A stretch of DNA of 64,000 nucleotides from the NCBI RefSeq assembly GCF_000719265.1, contig NZ_JOFL01000005.1:186001-250000 (forward strand). Reading direction: 5' to 3'. Below the pieces are notes generated by a model, which saw only the letters and a list, made by a program, of their open reading frames with translations, ran no database searches and was not told where the DNA came from. The translations under genes and the position numbers were made by a program. The DNA comes from Streptomyces roseoverticillatus. GTDB lineage: Bacteria > Actinomycetota > Actinomycetes > Streptomycetales > Streptomycetaceae. Of this stretch, positions 26,295 to 35,752 are shown one piece after another. How positions within the stretch are numbered: the first letter of the stretch is position 1; every line of letters begins with the position of its first letter.

Positions 26295-27825
26295 CGCCCA
26301 GGGCCAGCACGGCATCCAGCATGTCGGCCTCCTCCGCCCGCTTGTCCTCCCGGTACCGCACCACGCGCGCGAACCGCAGCGTCACCCCCGCCGGGTACCG
26401 GGAGGACCGCTGGAGGCCGTCGAAGGCGACCTCCACCACCAGCTCCGGCCGCACGGTCACCACGAAGCCGTCGTCGCTCACGGCCAGCTCCCGCAGCCGC
26501 TCCGTCTGCCACGCCAGCATCGCGTCCGTCATGCCCTTGAACGTCTTGCCGAGCATCGCGAAGGAGCCGTCCGGCCGCCGCGCCCCCAGGTGCAGGTTCG
26601 ACAGCTTCCCCGTACGCCTCCCGTGCCCCCACTCCACCGCCAGCACCACCAGGTCCAGCGTGTGCACCGGCTTCACCTTCAGCCACGCGGAGCCCCGCCG
26701 CCCCGCCGTGTAGGGCGCGTCCAGCGCCTTGACCACCACGCCCTCGTGGCCGCGCCGCAGCACCGCCTCCGCGAAGTCCCGCGCCGCGGCGCGGGCTCCG
26801 GCCTCCGCCGGGTCCGCGACCACCAGGCGCCGCACCCGCAGCGGCTCGGGAACCACCCGCGCCAGCTCCGCGTGGCGCCCGGCCGAGGGCAGCGCCAGCA
26901 GGTCGCGGCCGTCCACGGCCAGCAGGTCGAAGAAGACGGGCGACAGCGGCACCGTCACCGCCGCCCCGGCCACGTTCAGCCGCGAGCCGACCCGGCCCGC
27001 GGTCTCCTGGAACGGGCGCGGCCGGCCCTCCGCGTCCAGCGCGATCACCTCGCCGTCCAGCACGGCGGACGACACCGGCAGCTCCCGTGCCGCGCGGCAG
27101 AGCTCGGGCAGCCGCTCGGTGATCTCCTCCAGCCTGCGCGTCCAGATCCGTACGGAGCCGCCGTCGCGGTGCACTTGGACGCGGATGCCGTCGAGCTTCT
27201 CCTCGACGGCGCACGGCCCGAGCCGGTCCAGCGCCTCGTCGACGTCCTTGGCGGTGTGCGCCAGCATCGGCAGCACCGGGCGCCCGACTTCCAGCCGGAA
27301 GTCCGCCAGCGCCGCCGGGCCCCGCGCCAGCAGCTCCCGGGCGACCGCGGCGAGCGAGCCGCCCAGCATCACGGCCCGCCGCACCTCGGCGGGGTCCGCG
27401 CCGGCGGCGGCCGCGAGGCCCTCGGCCGCAGCCGCGTCCAGGGCGCCCTGGCGCAGCTCCCCGCCGAGCAGGCCCCGCAGGAAGCGCTGTTCCTCCGCGG
27501 TGGCCGCGGCCATCAGCGCGTCCACCAGGCGGCGCCGCTCGGCCTGCGCGCCCTTGCCGGCGACGGCGGCGAGGGCGCCGACCGCCCGGTCCACCTCCGC
27601 GACGGTCAGCACGGGGACGGCCGCGGGCGCCGGCGAGTCGCGCAGCACGCTCCAGCCGACGCCGACCCTGCCCTGCGGCAGCCGCCCCGACAGGTACGTC
27701 AGGGCGACCGGCGCCTCGTGCGGGTCCGCGCCGCGGAAGAGACCGGCCAGCAGGGCGGTCTTCTCCGACCGCGCGGACGTCGCGGCCACCTCGGCGGACA
27801 CGCGGGCGACATCGGCGAGGAGCAT
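26284..27825 (-). CDS. ligB: ATP-dependent DNA ligase (LigB type)
   Basis: 513 residues. An N-terminal DNA-binding domain (about 1-180) precedes the nucleotidyltransferase core. K210 in VEEKLDGIRVQ is the adenylation lysine (motif I), followed by DGEVIALD (III), FFDLLAVDG (IIIa), EGVVVKALDAPY (IV) and WLKVKP (V). The C-terminal OB domain ends with LRFARVVRYREDKRAEEAD. It resembles mycobacterial LigB rather than the multidomain LigD: no polymerase or phosphoesterase domain is fused. It seals nicks with ATP; the essential ligase of actinobacteria is usually the NAD-dependent LigA. Confidence 0.92.
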   Translation of the reverse strand: MLLADVARVSAEVAATSARSEKTALLAGLFRGADPHEAPVALTYLSGRLPQGRVGVGWSVLRDSPAPAAVPVLTVAEVDRAVGALAAVAGKGAQAERRRLVDALMAAATAEEQRFLRGLLGGELRQGALDAAAAEGLAAAAGADPAEVRRAVMLGGSLAAVARELLARGPAALADFRLEVGRPVLPMLAHTAKDVDEALDRLGPCAVEEKLDGIRVQVHRDGGSVRIWTRRLEEITERLPELCRAARELPVSSAVLDGEVIALDAEGRPRPFQETAGRVGSRLNVAGAAVTVPLSPVFFDLLAVDGRDLLALPSAGRHAELARVVPEPLRVRRLVVADPAEAGARAAARDFAEAVLRRGHEGVVVKALDAPYTAGRRGSAWLKVKPVHTLDLVVLAVEWGHGRRTGKLSNLHLGARRPDGSFAMLGKTFKGMTDAMLAWQTERLRELAVSDDGFVVTVRPELVVEVAFDGLQRSSRYPAGVTLRFARVVRYREDKRAEEADMLDAVLALGATS

Positions 27826-27866
27826 GCCTTCATCGTGCTACGGGTGCACCCGGAGCGCAGTCCGGC

Positions 27867-29507
27867 TCAGCCCTGCCGCTGCCGCTCCCAGAACGCGCAG
27901 TGGTGGGCGGCGCCGAAGTCGACCGGCCGGATGCCGTCCGCTCCCGGCGCGAGGGACAGCGTGAGCGGGTCCCGGTCCCGGAAGACCGGCCAGCGCGGGG
28001 CACCGGCCGCGTTCGGGTCACCGGTGCGCGCGAAGCGGGTCCAGTAGTCGGTCATCCGGTCCGACAGCGCGACCTGGGCCTCGTTCAGCGGCTTCTGGAG
28101 GGGGAAGCCGGTGAACAGGTAGGCCAGTTCGAAGGCGTGCGAGGCGCCGTAGGGAAAGCCGGGCACGGCGGGGATCCCCTCCATGACGGGCGCGTCACGG
28201 TCGGCGAACTCGTAGGCGTACGTGGGCACGCGCCCGGCCAGCGCCTTGTCGGCCTGGAACGCCGAGCACGCGAACGTGGTGTCGGTGAGCACCGCGGACC
28301 AGGCCAGCGCGGGTGTGGGGTACTTGCTCAGCGGGTACTCCGCCTCGACGGCGCCCGCCGCCGCGCCGAAGGACTCCGTCAGCCGGGCCCGGTAGTCGCG
28401 CGCGTCCCGCAGCGGGTACTGGCCCAGGCTGAGGCCGACGAACAGCCGCATCTCGTCACTGGTCGTGCCCTGGACCACCGGCACCCGGTGGAAGCGGCCG
28501 GCGGCCAGCGCGCGGCCGGGCGCCGCCGGCAGCAGGGCGTTGCCGTAGGCGGGCTTGCTGAACGTCTGCGAAAGCTCGGGCGTGATCAGCTTCTCCGCGC
28601 TCAGCCCGCGCAGGCAGTCCAGTGCCCCGGGCCCCTCCGGGCAGCCGAGCCGGCCGGCCGCCGCGGCACCCGCGTCCTGGACGGTCTTCTGCGGCTCGAA
28701 GAACCCGGAGCCGGGCGTGCCCGGAACGATGGCGCCGCGGGGGAACGCAGTGGTGCACGAGCCGCTCTGCAGCACGGCCTTGTGGAAGAGGCCGGCCGCC
28801 GTGGGCGAGGTGAGCTGGGCACAGGTGCTGATGGCGCCCGCCGATTCGCCGAACAGCGTCACGTTGCGCGGGTCGCCGCCGAAGCGGGCGGCGTTGGCCT
28901 GCACCCAGCGCAGGGCCGCCTGCTGGTCGGCCAGGCCGAAGGCGGGCGCGTCGCCGAGCTCCGGGTGGCCGAAGAAGCCGAGGGCGCCCAGCCGGTAGTT
29001 GACCGTGACGACGACGGCGTCGCCGCGCGCGGCCATCCGCCCGGCGTTGTACTCGCCGCCGGAGCCGCCGGTGAACCCGCCGCCGTGCACCCACACCATG
29101 ACGGGCCGGCCCCGGCCCGGGGCACGGCCGGCCGGCGTGGCGACGTTGAGGTACAGGCAGTCCTCGGAGCCGGTGGCGGGCCCGGTGCCGAACACCGGCA
29201 GCTGCAGGCACTTCGGGCCCGGCGCCCCCGCGTCCCGCACGCCCTCCCAGCGGCGTGCGGGCTGCGGCGCGCGCCACCGCAGCGGGCCGGTGGGCGGCGC
29301 GGCGTACGGTATGCCCTCGTACGTGGCGTACGTGCCGTGCGACCTGCCGCGCACCGGGCCGTGGTCGGTGCCCACGACCGGCCCGTCCGGCGTGCGGGTC
29401 CGCGGCCCTGGCGGCGCCGCGGCGGCGACGGAGGTGATGGACAACAGCGCGAGGAGGAGGGCGAGCAGGGCCCCGCCTCTGCGGTGCGGGAGCCGGACAT
29501 GCTGCAT
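27867..29507 (-). CDS. Secreted type-B carboxylesterase
   Basis: 546 residues. A signal peptide (about 1-31, ending VAAAAPPG) precedes an alpha/beta-hydrolase of the cholinesterase family. Motifs are YEGIPYAAPPTGPLRW, SEDCLYLNV, the oxyanion loop VWVHGGGFTGGS and the nucleophile elbow FGESAGA with S222. FPYGASHAFELAYLFTG holds the likely catalytic His. Substrates are probably carboxylic esters outside the cell. ATG at 29507 with AAGGAC eight bases upstream. The ligase gene starts 41 bases after its stop on the same strand. Confidence 0.92.
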   Translation of the reverse strand: MQHVRLPHRRGGALLALLLALLSITSVAAAAPPGPRTRTPDGPVVGTDHGPVRGRSHGTYATYEGIPYAAPPTGPLRWRAPQPARRWEGVRDAGAPGPKCLQLPVFGTGPATGSEDCLYLNVATPAGRAPGRGRPVMVWVHGGGFTGGSGGEYNAGRMAARGDAVVVTVNYRLGALGFFGHPELGDAPAFGLADQQAALRWVQANAARFGGDPRNVTLFGESAGAISTCAQLTSPTAAGLFHKAVLQSGSCTTAFPRGAIVPGTPGSGFFEPQKTVQDAGAAAAGRLGCPEGPGALDCLRGLSAEKLITPELSQTFSKPAYGNALLPAAPGRALAAGRFHRVPVVQGTTSDEMRLFVGLSLGQYPLRDARDYRARLTESFGAAAGAVEAEYPLSKYPTPALAWSAVLTDTTFACSAFQADKALAGRVPTYAYEFADRDAPVMEGIPAVPGFPYGASHAFELAYLFTGFPLQKPLNEAQVALSDRMTDYWTRFARTGDPNAAGAPRWPVFRDRDPLTLSLAPGADGIRPVDFGAAHHCAFWERQRQG

Positions 29508-29615
29508 TGCGTATGTCCTTTCGGCTTGCGGGCACGTGGTCGGGCCCGGGCACCGGGGTAGGTACCCATCCCGGCCCGCAGGTATCTCCGCGCCGCGCCA
29601 CTACCGCCCGTCACG

Positions 29616-29876
29616 TCATGGCCGGGGCCCGATGACCTCCGTTCCCTCGGTGACGGTGATGGCCGCCGCGGGGCACGAGTCCGCCGCGTCCAGCAGCGCC
29701 TCGTCGGGCCCCGCCGCCTCTCTCAGCGGCCGGGACCGCTCGTCCTCCAGCCGGAACGACTCCGGGGCGAGGGCCGCGCAGATCCCCGACCCGAGGCAGG
29801 CGCTCCGGTCCACCGTCACCCGCCACGCCGTCGCGTCCGCCGCCGCTCCTGCCGTCGCGTCCGCCACGGGGCTCAC
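29616..29876 (-). CDS. Ferredoxin, [3Fe-4S]/[4Fe-4S] type, partner of the P450
   Basis: 86 residues from the GTG at 29876, which overlaps the P450 TGA as GTGA; an in-frame start at 29927 would lie inside the P450 gene. The cluster motif is CLGSGIC (C-x5-C) with a distal Cys in DSCPAAAI, the pattern of small P450-associated ferredoxins. It carries electrons from a ferredoxin reductase, not encoded here, to the P450. The first 15 residues are Ala/Thr-rich. Confidence 0.9.
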   Translation of the reverse strand: MSPVADATAGAAADATAWRVTVDRSACLGSGICAALAPESFRLEDERSRPLREAAGPDEALLDAADSCPAAAITVTEGTEVIGPRP

Positions 29877-31063
29877 CACGCCACCGGCATCGAGCGCGGC
29901 CCGCGGACCAGCATCTCCGTCTTCCACACGACGTCACCGGCCGGGCGGAGCCCCGGCAGCCGCAGGACCAGGGCCCGCAGCGCCTCCTGCAGCTCCAGCC
30001 GGGCCAGCGGCGCGCCGAGGCAGTGGTGCACGCCGTGGCCGAAGCCGAGGTGCTGGTTGCCCTCGCGGCCGATGTCGAGGACCTCCGGGGCGGCGAACCG
30101 CCCGGCGTCCCGGTTGGCCGCGCCGACGGACACGAGCACCGCGTCGCCCTTGCGCACCAGCGTCCCGCCCACCTCGGCGTCCTCCAGGGCGTAGCGGGCG
30201 AACGACGCTCCCGCGCCCAGCGGGACGAAGCGCATCAGCTCCTCCACGGCGCGCGGCAGCAGGGCCGGGTCGTTGCGCAGCCGCTCCAGCTCGCCGGGGT
30301 TGCCGAGGAGGGTGAGCACGAAGTTGGGCACCTGGGTCGCGGTGGTCTCGTGACCGGCGACGAGGATGCCCACGCACAGGTCGATCAGCTCCAGCTCGGA
30401 GAGCCGGTCGTTCACGTCGCGCGCTTCGATCAGCGCCGTCATCAGATCGTCGGCCGGGTGCGCGCGGTGCTCCTCGACGAGCCCGGCCATGTAGGCCCGC
30501 AGCTCGTCCCGGTTGGCCGTCTTCTCCTCCGCGGTCAGCGAACTCGTCGACAGCGCGGCATCGCTCCACCTGCGGAACCGCGGCCGGTCCTCCACCGGGA
30601 CCCCGAGCAGCCGGCAGATCACCGCCACGGGGATGGGCAGCGCGTAGTCCTCGACCAGGTCGGCGGGCGGGCCCGCCGCCACCATCGCGTCCACCAGGCT
30701 CTCGGCGAGCGCCCGCACGTCCGGCCGCAGCTTCTCGACCCGAGGCGTGGTGAACGCCTTGGTGACCAGCGTGCGCAGCCGGGTGTGGTCGGGCGGGTCC
30801 ATGCTCAGCAGGCCGGTGCTGGGCGGCCCGTCACTGCGGCGCGGCTCGTCGTGGTGGACGCTCTCGGCGCGGCTGAACCTCCGGTCGCCGAGGACGAGGC
30901 GGGCGTCGGCGTAGCGGGTGACGAGCCAGGCGGGCTCGCCGTACTCCATGCGGACGCGCAGCAGGCCCTCGCCGCTGCGCGCTTCCGCGTACTTCCCGGA
31001 CAGGTCCAGTCCGGTGGGGTCGTTGAAGGGATAGGCGGTGGGCTCGTCATGGGCGATGGACAT
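29873..31063 (-). CDS. Cytochrome P450 (bacterial class I)
   Basis: 396 residues starting at MSIAHDEPTAYPF; AGAGG lies about eight bases upstream, and longer in-frame starts lack a ribosome site. Class-I motifs are present: I-helix VAGHETTATQ, the ExxR motif VEELMRFVP, and haem loop LGFGHGVHHCLGAPLARLE. Length and layout fit CYP105/CYP107-type streptomycete enzymes. The ferredoxin gene is translationally coupled. The substrate is unknown, and no biosynthetic cluster surrounds it. Confidence 0.93.
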   Translation of the reverse strand: MSIAHDEPTAYPFNDPTGLDLSGKYAEARSGEGLLRVRMEYGEPAWLVTRYADARLVLGDRRFSRAESVHHDEPRRSDGPPSTGLLSMDPPDHTRLRTLVTKAFTTPRVEKLRPDVRALAESLVDAMVAAGPPADLVEDYALPIPVAVICRLLGVPVEDRPRFRRWSDAALSTSSLTAEEKTANRDELRAYMAGLVEEHRAHPADDLMTALIEARDVNDRLSELELIDLCVGILVAGHETTATQVPNFVLTLLGNPGELERLRNDPALLPRAVEELMRFVPLGAGASFARYALEDAEVGGTLVRKGDAVLVSVGAANRDAGRFAAPEVLDIGREGNQHLGFGHGVHHCLGAPLARLELQEALRALVLRLPGLRPAGDVVWKTEMLVRGPRSMPVAW

Positions 31064-31194
31064 CCGGGCGCCTCTTTCCTGGCTGTTCCTGCCTGGTTTT
31101 CCTGCGATTCCCTGGCTCCCCCGCGCCATCGCGGCCCGCGGCCGCGGTGACCCTTCAAGCCTCCGCAAAAATGGGTGCCTCAGTCAACAAGGCG

Positions 31195-32583
31195 TCACCC
31201 GGTCGGTGCCGCGGCGCGGGCCCGGCCCGCGCTGTCGCTGATCCGTATCAGCAGCGCCACCATCAGCCAGTTGGCGACGAGCGAGGAGCCGCTCTTGGCG
31301 AGGAACGGCAGTGCCTTGCCGGTCAGCGGTATCAGGCCCAGCACGCCGCCCGCCACGACGAAGACCTGCAGGGCCAGGGCCGCCGAGAGCCCCACCGCCA
31401 GCAGCTTCCCGAACGGGTCGCGCAGGGCCACCGCCGTGCTCAGACCCCGCTGCGCCAGCAGCGCGTAGAGCATCAGCACGACCATCGTGCCGGCCAGACC
31501 CAGCTCCTCGCCGACCGTGGTGAGGATGAAGTCGCTGCGGCCGGCGAAGCCGATCAGATCGGGGTGGCCCTGGCCGAGACCCGTGCCGGTCACGCCGCCG
31601 CTGCCGAAGCCGAACAGCGCCTTCGCGAGCTGGTCCGAACCGGCGTTCTGGCTGTGCAGCGCGGCGAACGGATGCTGCCAGGCGTCGATGCGGCCCTTGA
31701 CGTGCGGCTCTGCCGAGCCGACCACGACGGCGCCCGCCGCCGCCATCAGCACCCCGCACAGCACCCAGCTGAACCGCTCGGTCGCCACGTACAGCATCAC
31801 CACGAACAGCCCGAAGAAGATCAGCGACGTGCCCAGGTCGCGCTCGAAGACGAGCACCAGCAGGCTCAGCACCCACACCGTCAGGATCGGCGCGAGCTGC
31901 CGCCCCGGCGGCAGCCGCACCCCCAGCACCTTGCGGCCCGTGAGGGCCAGCGCGTCCCGGTGGATCACCAGATAGCCCGCGAAGAACACCGCGATCATGG
32001 TCTTGACGAACTCGCCCGGCTGGAACGACAGCGAGCCGATGAAGATCCACCGCTTGGCGCCGTAGGTGTCGCCGGGGAAGAACGCCGGGGCCATCAGCAG
32101 CACCAGCGCCACGGCCATCGTCAGGAAGATGTAGCGCTGGAGCCTGCGGTGGTCCTGCAGGACGATCAGCACGCCCACGCACAGGCCCACGCCGATGACC
32201 GTCCACATCAGCTGGTTGGAGGCCGTCGGATCCGACGAATAGCGCGCGCTGTACGAGAAGTCCAGCCGGTACAGCAGCACCAGGCCGATCCCCGACAGCA
32301 GCACGGCCAGCGGAAGGATCAGCGGGTCGGCGTACGGGGCCCAGCGGCGCGCCGCCAGGTGCGGCACCAGCGCGAGGCACAGCATGGAGCCCGCGAACCC
32401 GGCGAAGCCGTCCGGGATCCGGTCGGCCGTCGCGAGACCGGTGTACACGTAGCCGAAGCAACTGATCAGCACGGCCAGGCCGAGCAGCAGCGCCTCGCGG
32501 CCCCGCCGCGCCGCCGCCGACGGGCCCCGCGCTTGTACGCGGTGCTCGCCACTGCCGTCGAGGTGCACGGAATCCACGGTCAC
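31195..32583 (-). CDS. SEDS family protein (RodA/FtsW/SpoVE)
   Basis: About 462 residues with ten or more membrane helices and SEDS signatures AKRWIFIGSLSFQPGEFVKTM, LVFERDLGTSLIFFGLF and GEELGLAGTMVVLMLYALL. SEDS proteins polymerise lipid II glycan strands together with a class-B PBP; none is encoded here. The start is uncertain: GTG at 32583 or 32577, neither with a good Shine-Dalgarno. It lies 56 bases downstream of the histidine kinase gene, across a spacer with CTGA repeats. Confidence 0.9.
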   Translation of the reverse strand: MTVDSVHLDGSGEHRVQARGPSAAARRGREALLLGLAVLISCFGYVYTGLATADRIPDGFAGFAGSMLCLALVPHLAARRWAPYADPLILPLAVLLSGIGLVLLYRLDFSYSARYSSDPTASNQLMWTVIGVGLCVGVLIVLQDHRRLQRYIFLTMAVALVLLMAPAFFPGDTYGAKRWIFIGSLSFQPGEFVKTMIAVFFAGYLVIHRDALALTGRKVLGVRLPPGRQLAPILTVWVLSLLVLVFERDLGTSLIFFGLFVVMLYVATERFSWVLCGVLMAAAGAVVVGSAEPHVKGRIDAWQHPFAALHSQNAGSDQLAKALFGFGSGGVTGTGLGQGHPDLIGFAGRSDFILTTVGEELGLAGTMVVLMLYALLAQRGLSTAVALRDPFGKLLAVGLSAALALQVFVVAGGVLGLIPLTGKALPFLAKSGSSLVANWLMVALLIRISDSAGRARAAAPTG

Positions 32584-32607
32584 ACCGATCACTATCGGCG
32601 GTCCGGG

Positions 32608-32631
32608 CTGAAGAAAACCTGAGAATCCTGA
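32608..32631 (-). promoter_or_regulatory. CTGA repeats between kinase and SEDS genes
   Basis: CTGA occurs at 32608, 32619 and 32628 (plus strand), spaced 11 and 9 bases, and an inverted CTGAAAGTTCGTTCAG lies next to them on the minus strand. Helical-turn spacing resembles OmpR-family binding sites, so the adjacent regulator could control the SEDS gene. Confidence 0.3.
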
Positions 32632-32639
32632 ACGAACTT

Positions 32640-34157
32640 TCAGGAATCGGATGTTCTGCTCGGTGCGGAGCCCGTCGGCCCGCCCGGTGCGGAGCCCTTC
32701 AACCCTCTCTGTGCGGAGCCCGTCACGGGGAACCGCGCCACCAGCCGCGCGCCTTCCCCGCCCGGCGCCACCGCCAGGCTCCCGCCGTGGGCACGCGCGA
32801 TCTCCCGGGCGATGGCCAGGCCCAGCCCGCTCCCGCCGCTCTCCCGGGCGCGCGCCGCATCCAGCCGCACGAAGCGCTCGAAGACCCGCTCGCGCTCCTC
32901 CTCCGGGATCCCCGGCCCGTCGTCGGCCACCTCCAGCACCGCTTGCCCCGCCGCCTCGTCGAGCGACGCCGTGATCACCACGCGCGAGGCGGCATGCCGC
33001 AGCGCGTTGTCGACCAGGTTCGCCAGCAGCCGCTCCAGCTGGCCGGTCCGGCCGCGCAACGGCACCGGGGCACCGGCGCGCACGCTCACCGGCACCCGGG
33101 CCGCCGTCCGGCGCGCCGCCTCCTCGGCCGCCAGCAGCGCGAGGTCCGCCGGTTCTACCGCGGCCATCGGCGCCCGCGCGTCGAACCGGGCCAGGAGCAG
33201 CAGGTCCGCCGCGACGCCCTGCAGCCGGACGGTGTCCTCCAGCGCCGCGCGGACGGCCTCCGGCGACGGCCCGCCGGGCGCGGCCAGCGCGACCTCCAGC
33301 CGGGAGCGCACCGCGGCCACGGGGTTGCGCAGCTCGTGCGAGGCGTCCGCGACGAACTGCCGCTGCCGGCCGACCGCGAGCTCCAGCCGGTCCAGCGTGG
33401 CGTTGACCGTACGGGCCAGCTCGGCCACTTCGTCGCCCGCCGCCGGCACCGGCACCCGCCGGTCCAGCGCGCTCGCCGTGACGGCGGCCAGCTCCGTGCG
33501 GATCGTGGTCACCGGCCGCAGCGCCAGCCCCGTCACCGCCCACGCGATGGCCGCGGCCAGGGCGATCAGCGGCGGCGCGCCCGCCAGGAGCCCGATCGCC
33601 ACCGCGTGCGTGGCACCGTCGACGTCGTTGAGGACGGTCAGCGCGTACACGTACCGCTCGTGCCGCTCCCCGCCCGGCCCCGGCGGCGGCGCCGAGGCCC
33701 GGACCGCCACCACGTCGGCACGGTCCGGATCGTGCGCCCGGCCGCGGTCGCCGCCCGCCGCCCGCGCCCCGGACAGGATGCGGTGGGCGGAGTCCGAGCC
33801 GGCCTCCGGACGGATCGGCGCCAGCTCCTCGGCGAGGGTCTCCGCGGACGGCCTTGTGGTGGCGACCACCCGGCCGTCCGCGTCCAGGACGAGCACGATG
33901 TCGACGCCCGTGCGCGGCGAGGCCAGCAGCGCGGGCAGCTCCCCGGCGTCCGCCCGCGCCGCCACCTCGCGGGCGGCCAGCTCGGTGCGGCCGGTCGTGG
34001 TGTCCAGCAGGTTGGCGCGCAGCACCGTGTACAGCCAGGTGCCGCCCACGCCGAGGACCACGGCCATCGCCAGGGCCGCCGCGGCCGCGCACCGGCCCCG
34101 TACCGTACGGGGGAGCCGCACTCCGCGTGCCGGGGCCGGCGGCGGGGTCACGCGCAT
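32640..34157 (-). CDS. Sensor histidine kinase (EnvZ/OmpR class)
   Basis: 505 residues from the ATG at 34157, overlapping the regulator's 3' end by ten bases. Layout: first membrane helix about 22-48, extracytoplasmic sensor about 50-175, second helix about 178-205, HAMP, dimerisation domain with H274 in DASHELRNPVAAVR, and ATPase domain with NLVDNALRHA, VADDGPGIPEEER and GGSGLGLAIAREIARAHGG. The signal is unknown. The C-terminus is Gly/Pro/Ser-rich. Confidence 0.93.
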   Translation of the reverse strand: MRVTPPPAPARGVRLPRTVRGRCAAAAALAMAVVLGVGGTWLYTVLRANLLDTTTGRTELAAREVAARADAGELPALLASPRTGVDIVLVLDADGRVVATTRPSAETLAEELAPIRPEAGSDSAHRILSGARAAGGDRGRAHDPDRADVVAVRASAPPPGPGGERHERYVYALTVLNDVDGATHAVAIGLLAGAPPLIALAAAIAWAVTGLALRPVTTIRTELAAVTASALDRRVPVPAAGDEVAELARTVNATLDRLELAVGRQRQFVADASHELRNPVAAVRSRLEVALAAPGGPSPEAVRAALEDTVRLQGVAADLLLLARFDARAPMAAVEPADLALLAAEEAARRTAARVPVSVRAGAPVPLRGRTGQLERLLANLVDNALRHAASRVVITASLDEAAGQAVLEVADDGPGIPEEERERVFERFVRLDAARARESGGSGLGLAIAREIARAHGGSLAVAPGGEGARLVARFPVTGSAQRGLKGSAPGGPTGSAPSRTSDS

Positions 34158-34831
34158 CCGTCGCCCGGGTCGATGCGGTAGCCGGTGCCGTGCACGGTCA
34201 CGATGGTGCGCCGGCCGAACGGCGCGTCGATCTTCCTGCGCAGCGAGGAGACGTACACCTCGACGATGTTCGGGTCCGTGTCGCCGGGGAAGTCCCAGAC
34301 CTCGTCCAGGATGTCCCGCTTGGCGACCGCCTGCCCGGCGTTCGCCATCAGGTAGCGCAGGACCGACAGTTCGCGTGCGGTCAGCTCGATCTCCTGCCCG
34401 CCGCGCAGGCAGCGGCGCGCCGCCGGATCCAGCACGAGGTCCCCGGCGCGCAGCGGGAGCGCCGCCCCGGGGCCGCGGCGGCGGCCCAGCGCGCGCAGCC
34501 GGGCGAGCAGCACGACGAACGAGAACGGCTTCGACAAGTAGTCGTCCGCGCCCGCGTCCAGCCCCTCCGCCTCGTCGTACTCGCCGTCCTTGGCGGTGAG
34601 CATCAGCACCGGCGTCCACTGGCCGAGCCCGCGCAGCCGCCGGCAGATCTCGTAGCCGCTCAGCCCCGGCAGCATCACGTCCAGGACGATCACGTCGTAC
34701 ACGCCGGTGAGCGCCGCCGTAAGGCCGCGGTGGCCGTCGTGGACGGCGTCCACCAGATGGCCCTCGGCGGCCAGGCCGTGCCGCAGCGAGTCGGCCAGCC
34801 CGGCCTCGTCCTCCACTATCAGAATGCGCAC
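34148..34831 (-). CDS. OmpR/PhoB-family response regulator
   Basis: 227 residues. The receiver domain has acidic E7-D8, phospho-acceptor D51 in VIVLDVMLPG, Thr in LTAKD and K in LSKPF. A winged-helix DNA-binding domain follows (LTARELSVLRYLMANAGQAVAKRDILDEVWDF through VHGTGYRIDPGD). The GTG at 34831 gives the canonical MRILIVEDE start; the ribosome site is weak (GGGG). It is cognate to the overlapping kinase gene. Confidence 0.94.
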   Translation of the reverse strand: MRILIVEDEAGLADSLRHGLAAEGHLVDAVHDGHRGLTAALTGVYDVIVLDVMLPGLSGYEICRRLRGLGQWTPVLMLTAKDGEYDEAEGLDAGADDYLSKPFSFVVLLARLRALGRRRGPGAALPLRAGDLVLDPAARRCLRGGQEIELTARELSVLRYLMANAGQAVAKRDILDEVWDFPGDTDPNIVEVYVSSLRRKIDAPFGRRTIVTVHGTGYRIDPGDGCA

Positions 34832-35003
34832 GCCCCAAGCGTCACATATGCCACCAGAAGCACTTGCGGCGCGTCCTTCAGGGCTCGCGCGTGATGTCCC
34901 GCACACTCGGAGAAAGGGCCGTAACCGCCTGATGACCGCCGGGTTGACCCGGGGGAGAGCACGCAGAACGCACCCCGCCACAGGACGGAGCAGTGGTACA
35001 TCC

Positions 35004-35423
35004 ATGAGCAAACGCCAGAAGGGCCGCAGGCACCGCAGGGTCAACCGCACACCGCGCCCGGTCGGCGCGGCCCGCCCCCGCGCCATGGCAGCGGCCGTGC
35101 AGGCGGCCGTCGCGCCTTTGGCCTCGCAGCCGGCGGGGCCGGCCGCTCCGGCGGCGCCCGCCGCGCCCGCGGCCCGGCAACGGCCCCTGGAGCAGGAGAC
35201 CCGGCCCGCGGCCCCCGCTGCCGAGCTCGGCCGGCACGCCGCGCGTACCTGGGAAAGTCTGCGGACGTGCGGTGCCGCCGGGGCCTCCCTGGAAGAGCTG
35301 TGCGTCGCGGCCGGCTACCAGCCGCGCACCGTCACCAAGCACGTCCAGGGCCTCGCGGACCAGGGCCTGGCCGAGCTCCGCGACGAACGCTGGTACGCCC
35401 GCGAAGCGCTTGCCGCGAGCTGA
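35004..35423 (+). CDS. Small protein with C-terminal winged-helix-like domain
   Basis: 139 residues. A basic head (MSKRQKGRRHRRVNR) and Ala/Pro-rich linker precede a MarR-like helix-turn-helix of about 60 residues (RTWESLRTCGAAGASLEELCVAAGYQPRTVTKHVQGLADQGLAELRDERWY). The basic tail may bind DNA or RNA non-specifically. ATG at 35004 with GGACGGAG about 11 bases upstream. Divergent from the response regulator. Family not recognised. Confidence 0.72.
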   Translation: MSKRQKGRRHRRVNRTPRPVGAARPRAMAAAVQAAVAPLASQPAGPAAPAAPAAPAARQRPLEQETRPAAPAAELGRHAARTWESLRTCGAAGASLEELCVAAGYQPRTVTKHVQGLADQGLAELRDERWYAREALAAS

Positions 35424-35752
35424 GACCGCGCCGGGCTGCCCTGGCGTCGGCACCGCAGGGCTCCACGCTGGTGGTGGCTCGCCGCGGCGGCGGATGGAGG
35501 GGGTGCCGCCGGTGCACCCCCTCCGGCCCTGCCGCCCCGGCGCCGGCGCCGACCGCCTGGATGACAGTGCCGGCGCCGCCGGGCTCCACCGCCGCGGCGA
35601 CCGATCGCGGCGACGGTGCTCACATGCCTGCGGCAGGCCAAGCCCCCGCCGCGACGGCGCGCGCGACCACGACGGCGAGGGTCCGGAGGAATCCGGCCGG
35701 CGGCTCGGTCGCCTACAGCTCCCGGCCGCCCGTTCCCGTCCGCCCGGCAGGG
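35424..35752. other. Gene-free spacer between convergent genes
   Basis: 329 bases of GC-rich sequence with no credible coding bias on either strand. Apart from the hairpin at 35496-35524 I see nothing in it. Confidence 0.5.
35496..35524. terminator. Terminator-like hairpin
   Basis: GGAGGGGGTGC (35496-35506) pairs perfectly with GCACCCCCTCC (35514-35524) around a seven-base loop, between the convergent winged-helix gene and the dioxygenase operon. Confidence 0.65.

Noticed and set aside
31195..34092. Single giant protein joining the SEDS protein to a C-terminal extension of the kinase region
   Set aside because: The upstream part of this frame is antisense-free but out of phase with the kinase, whose motifs are intact in another frame; the SEDS homology begins only at about 32580.
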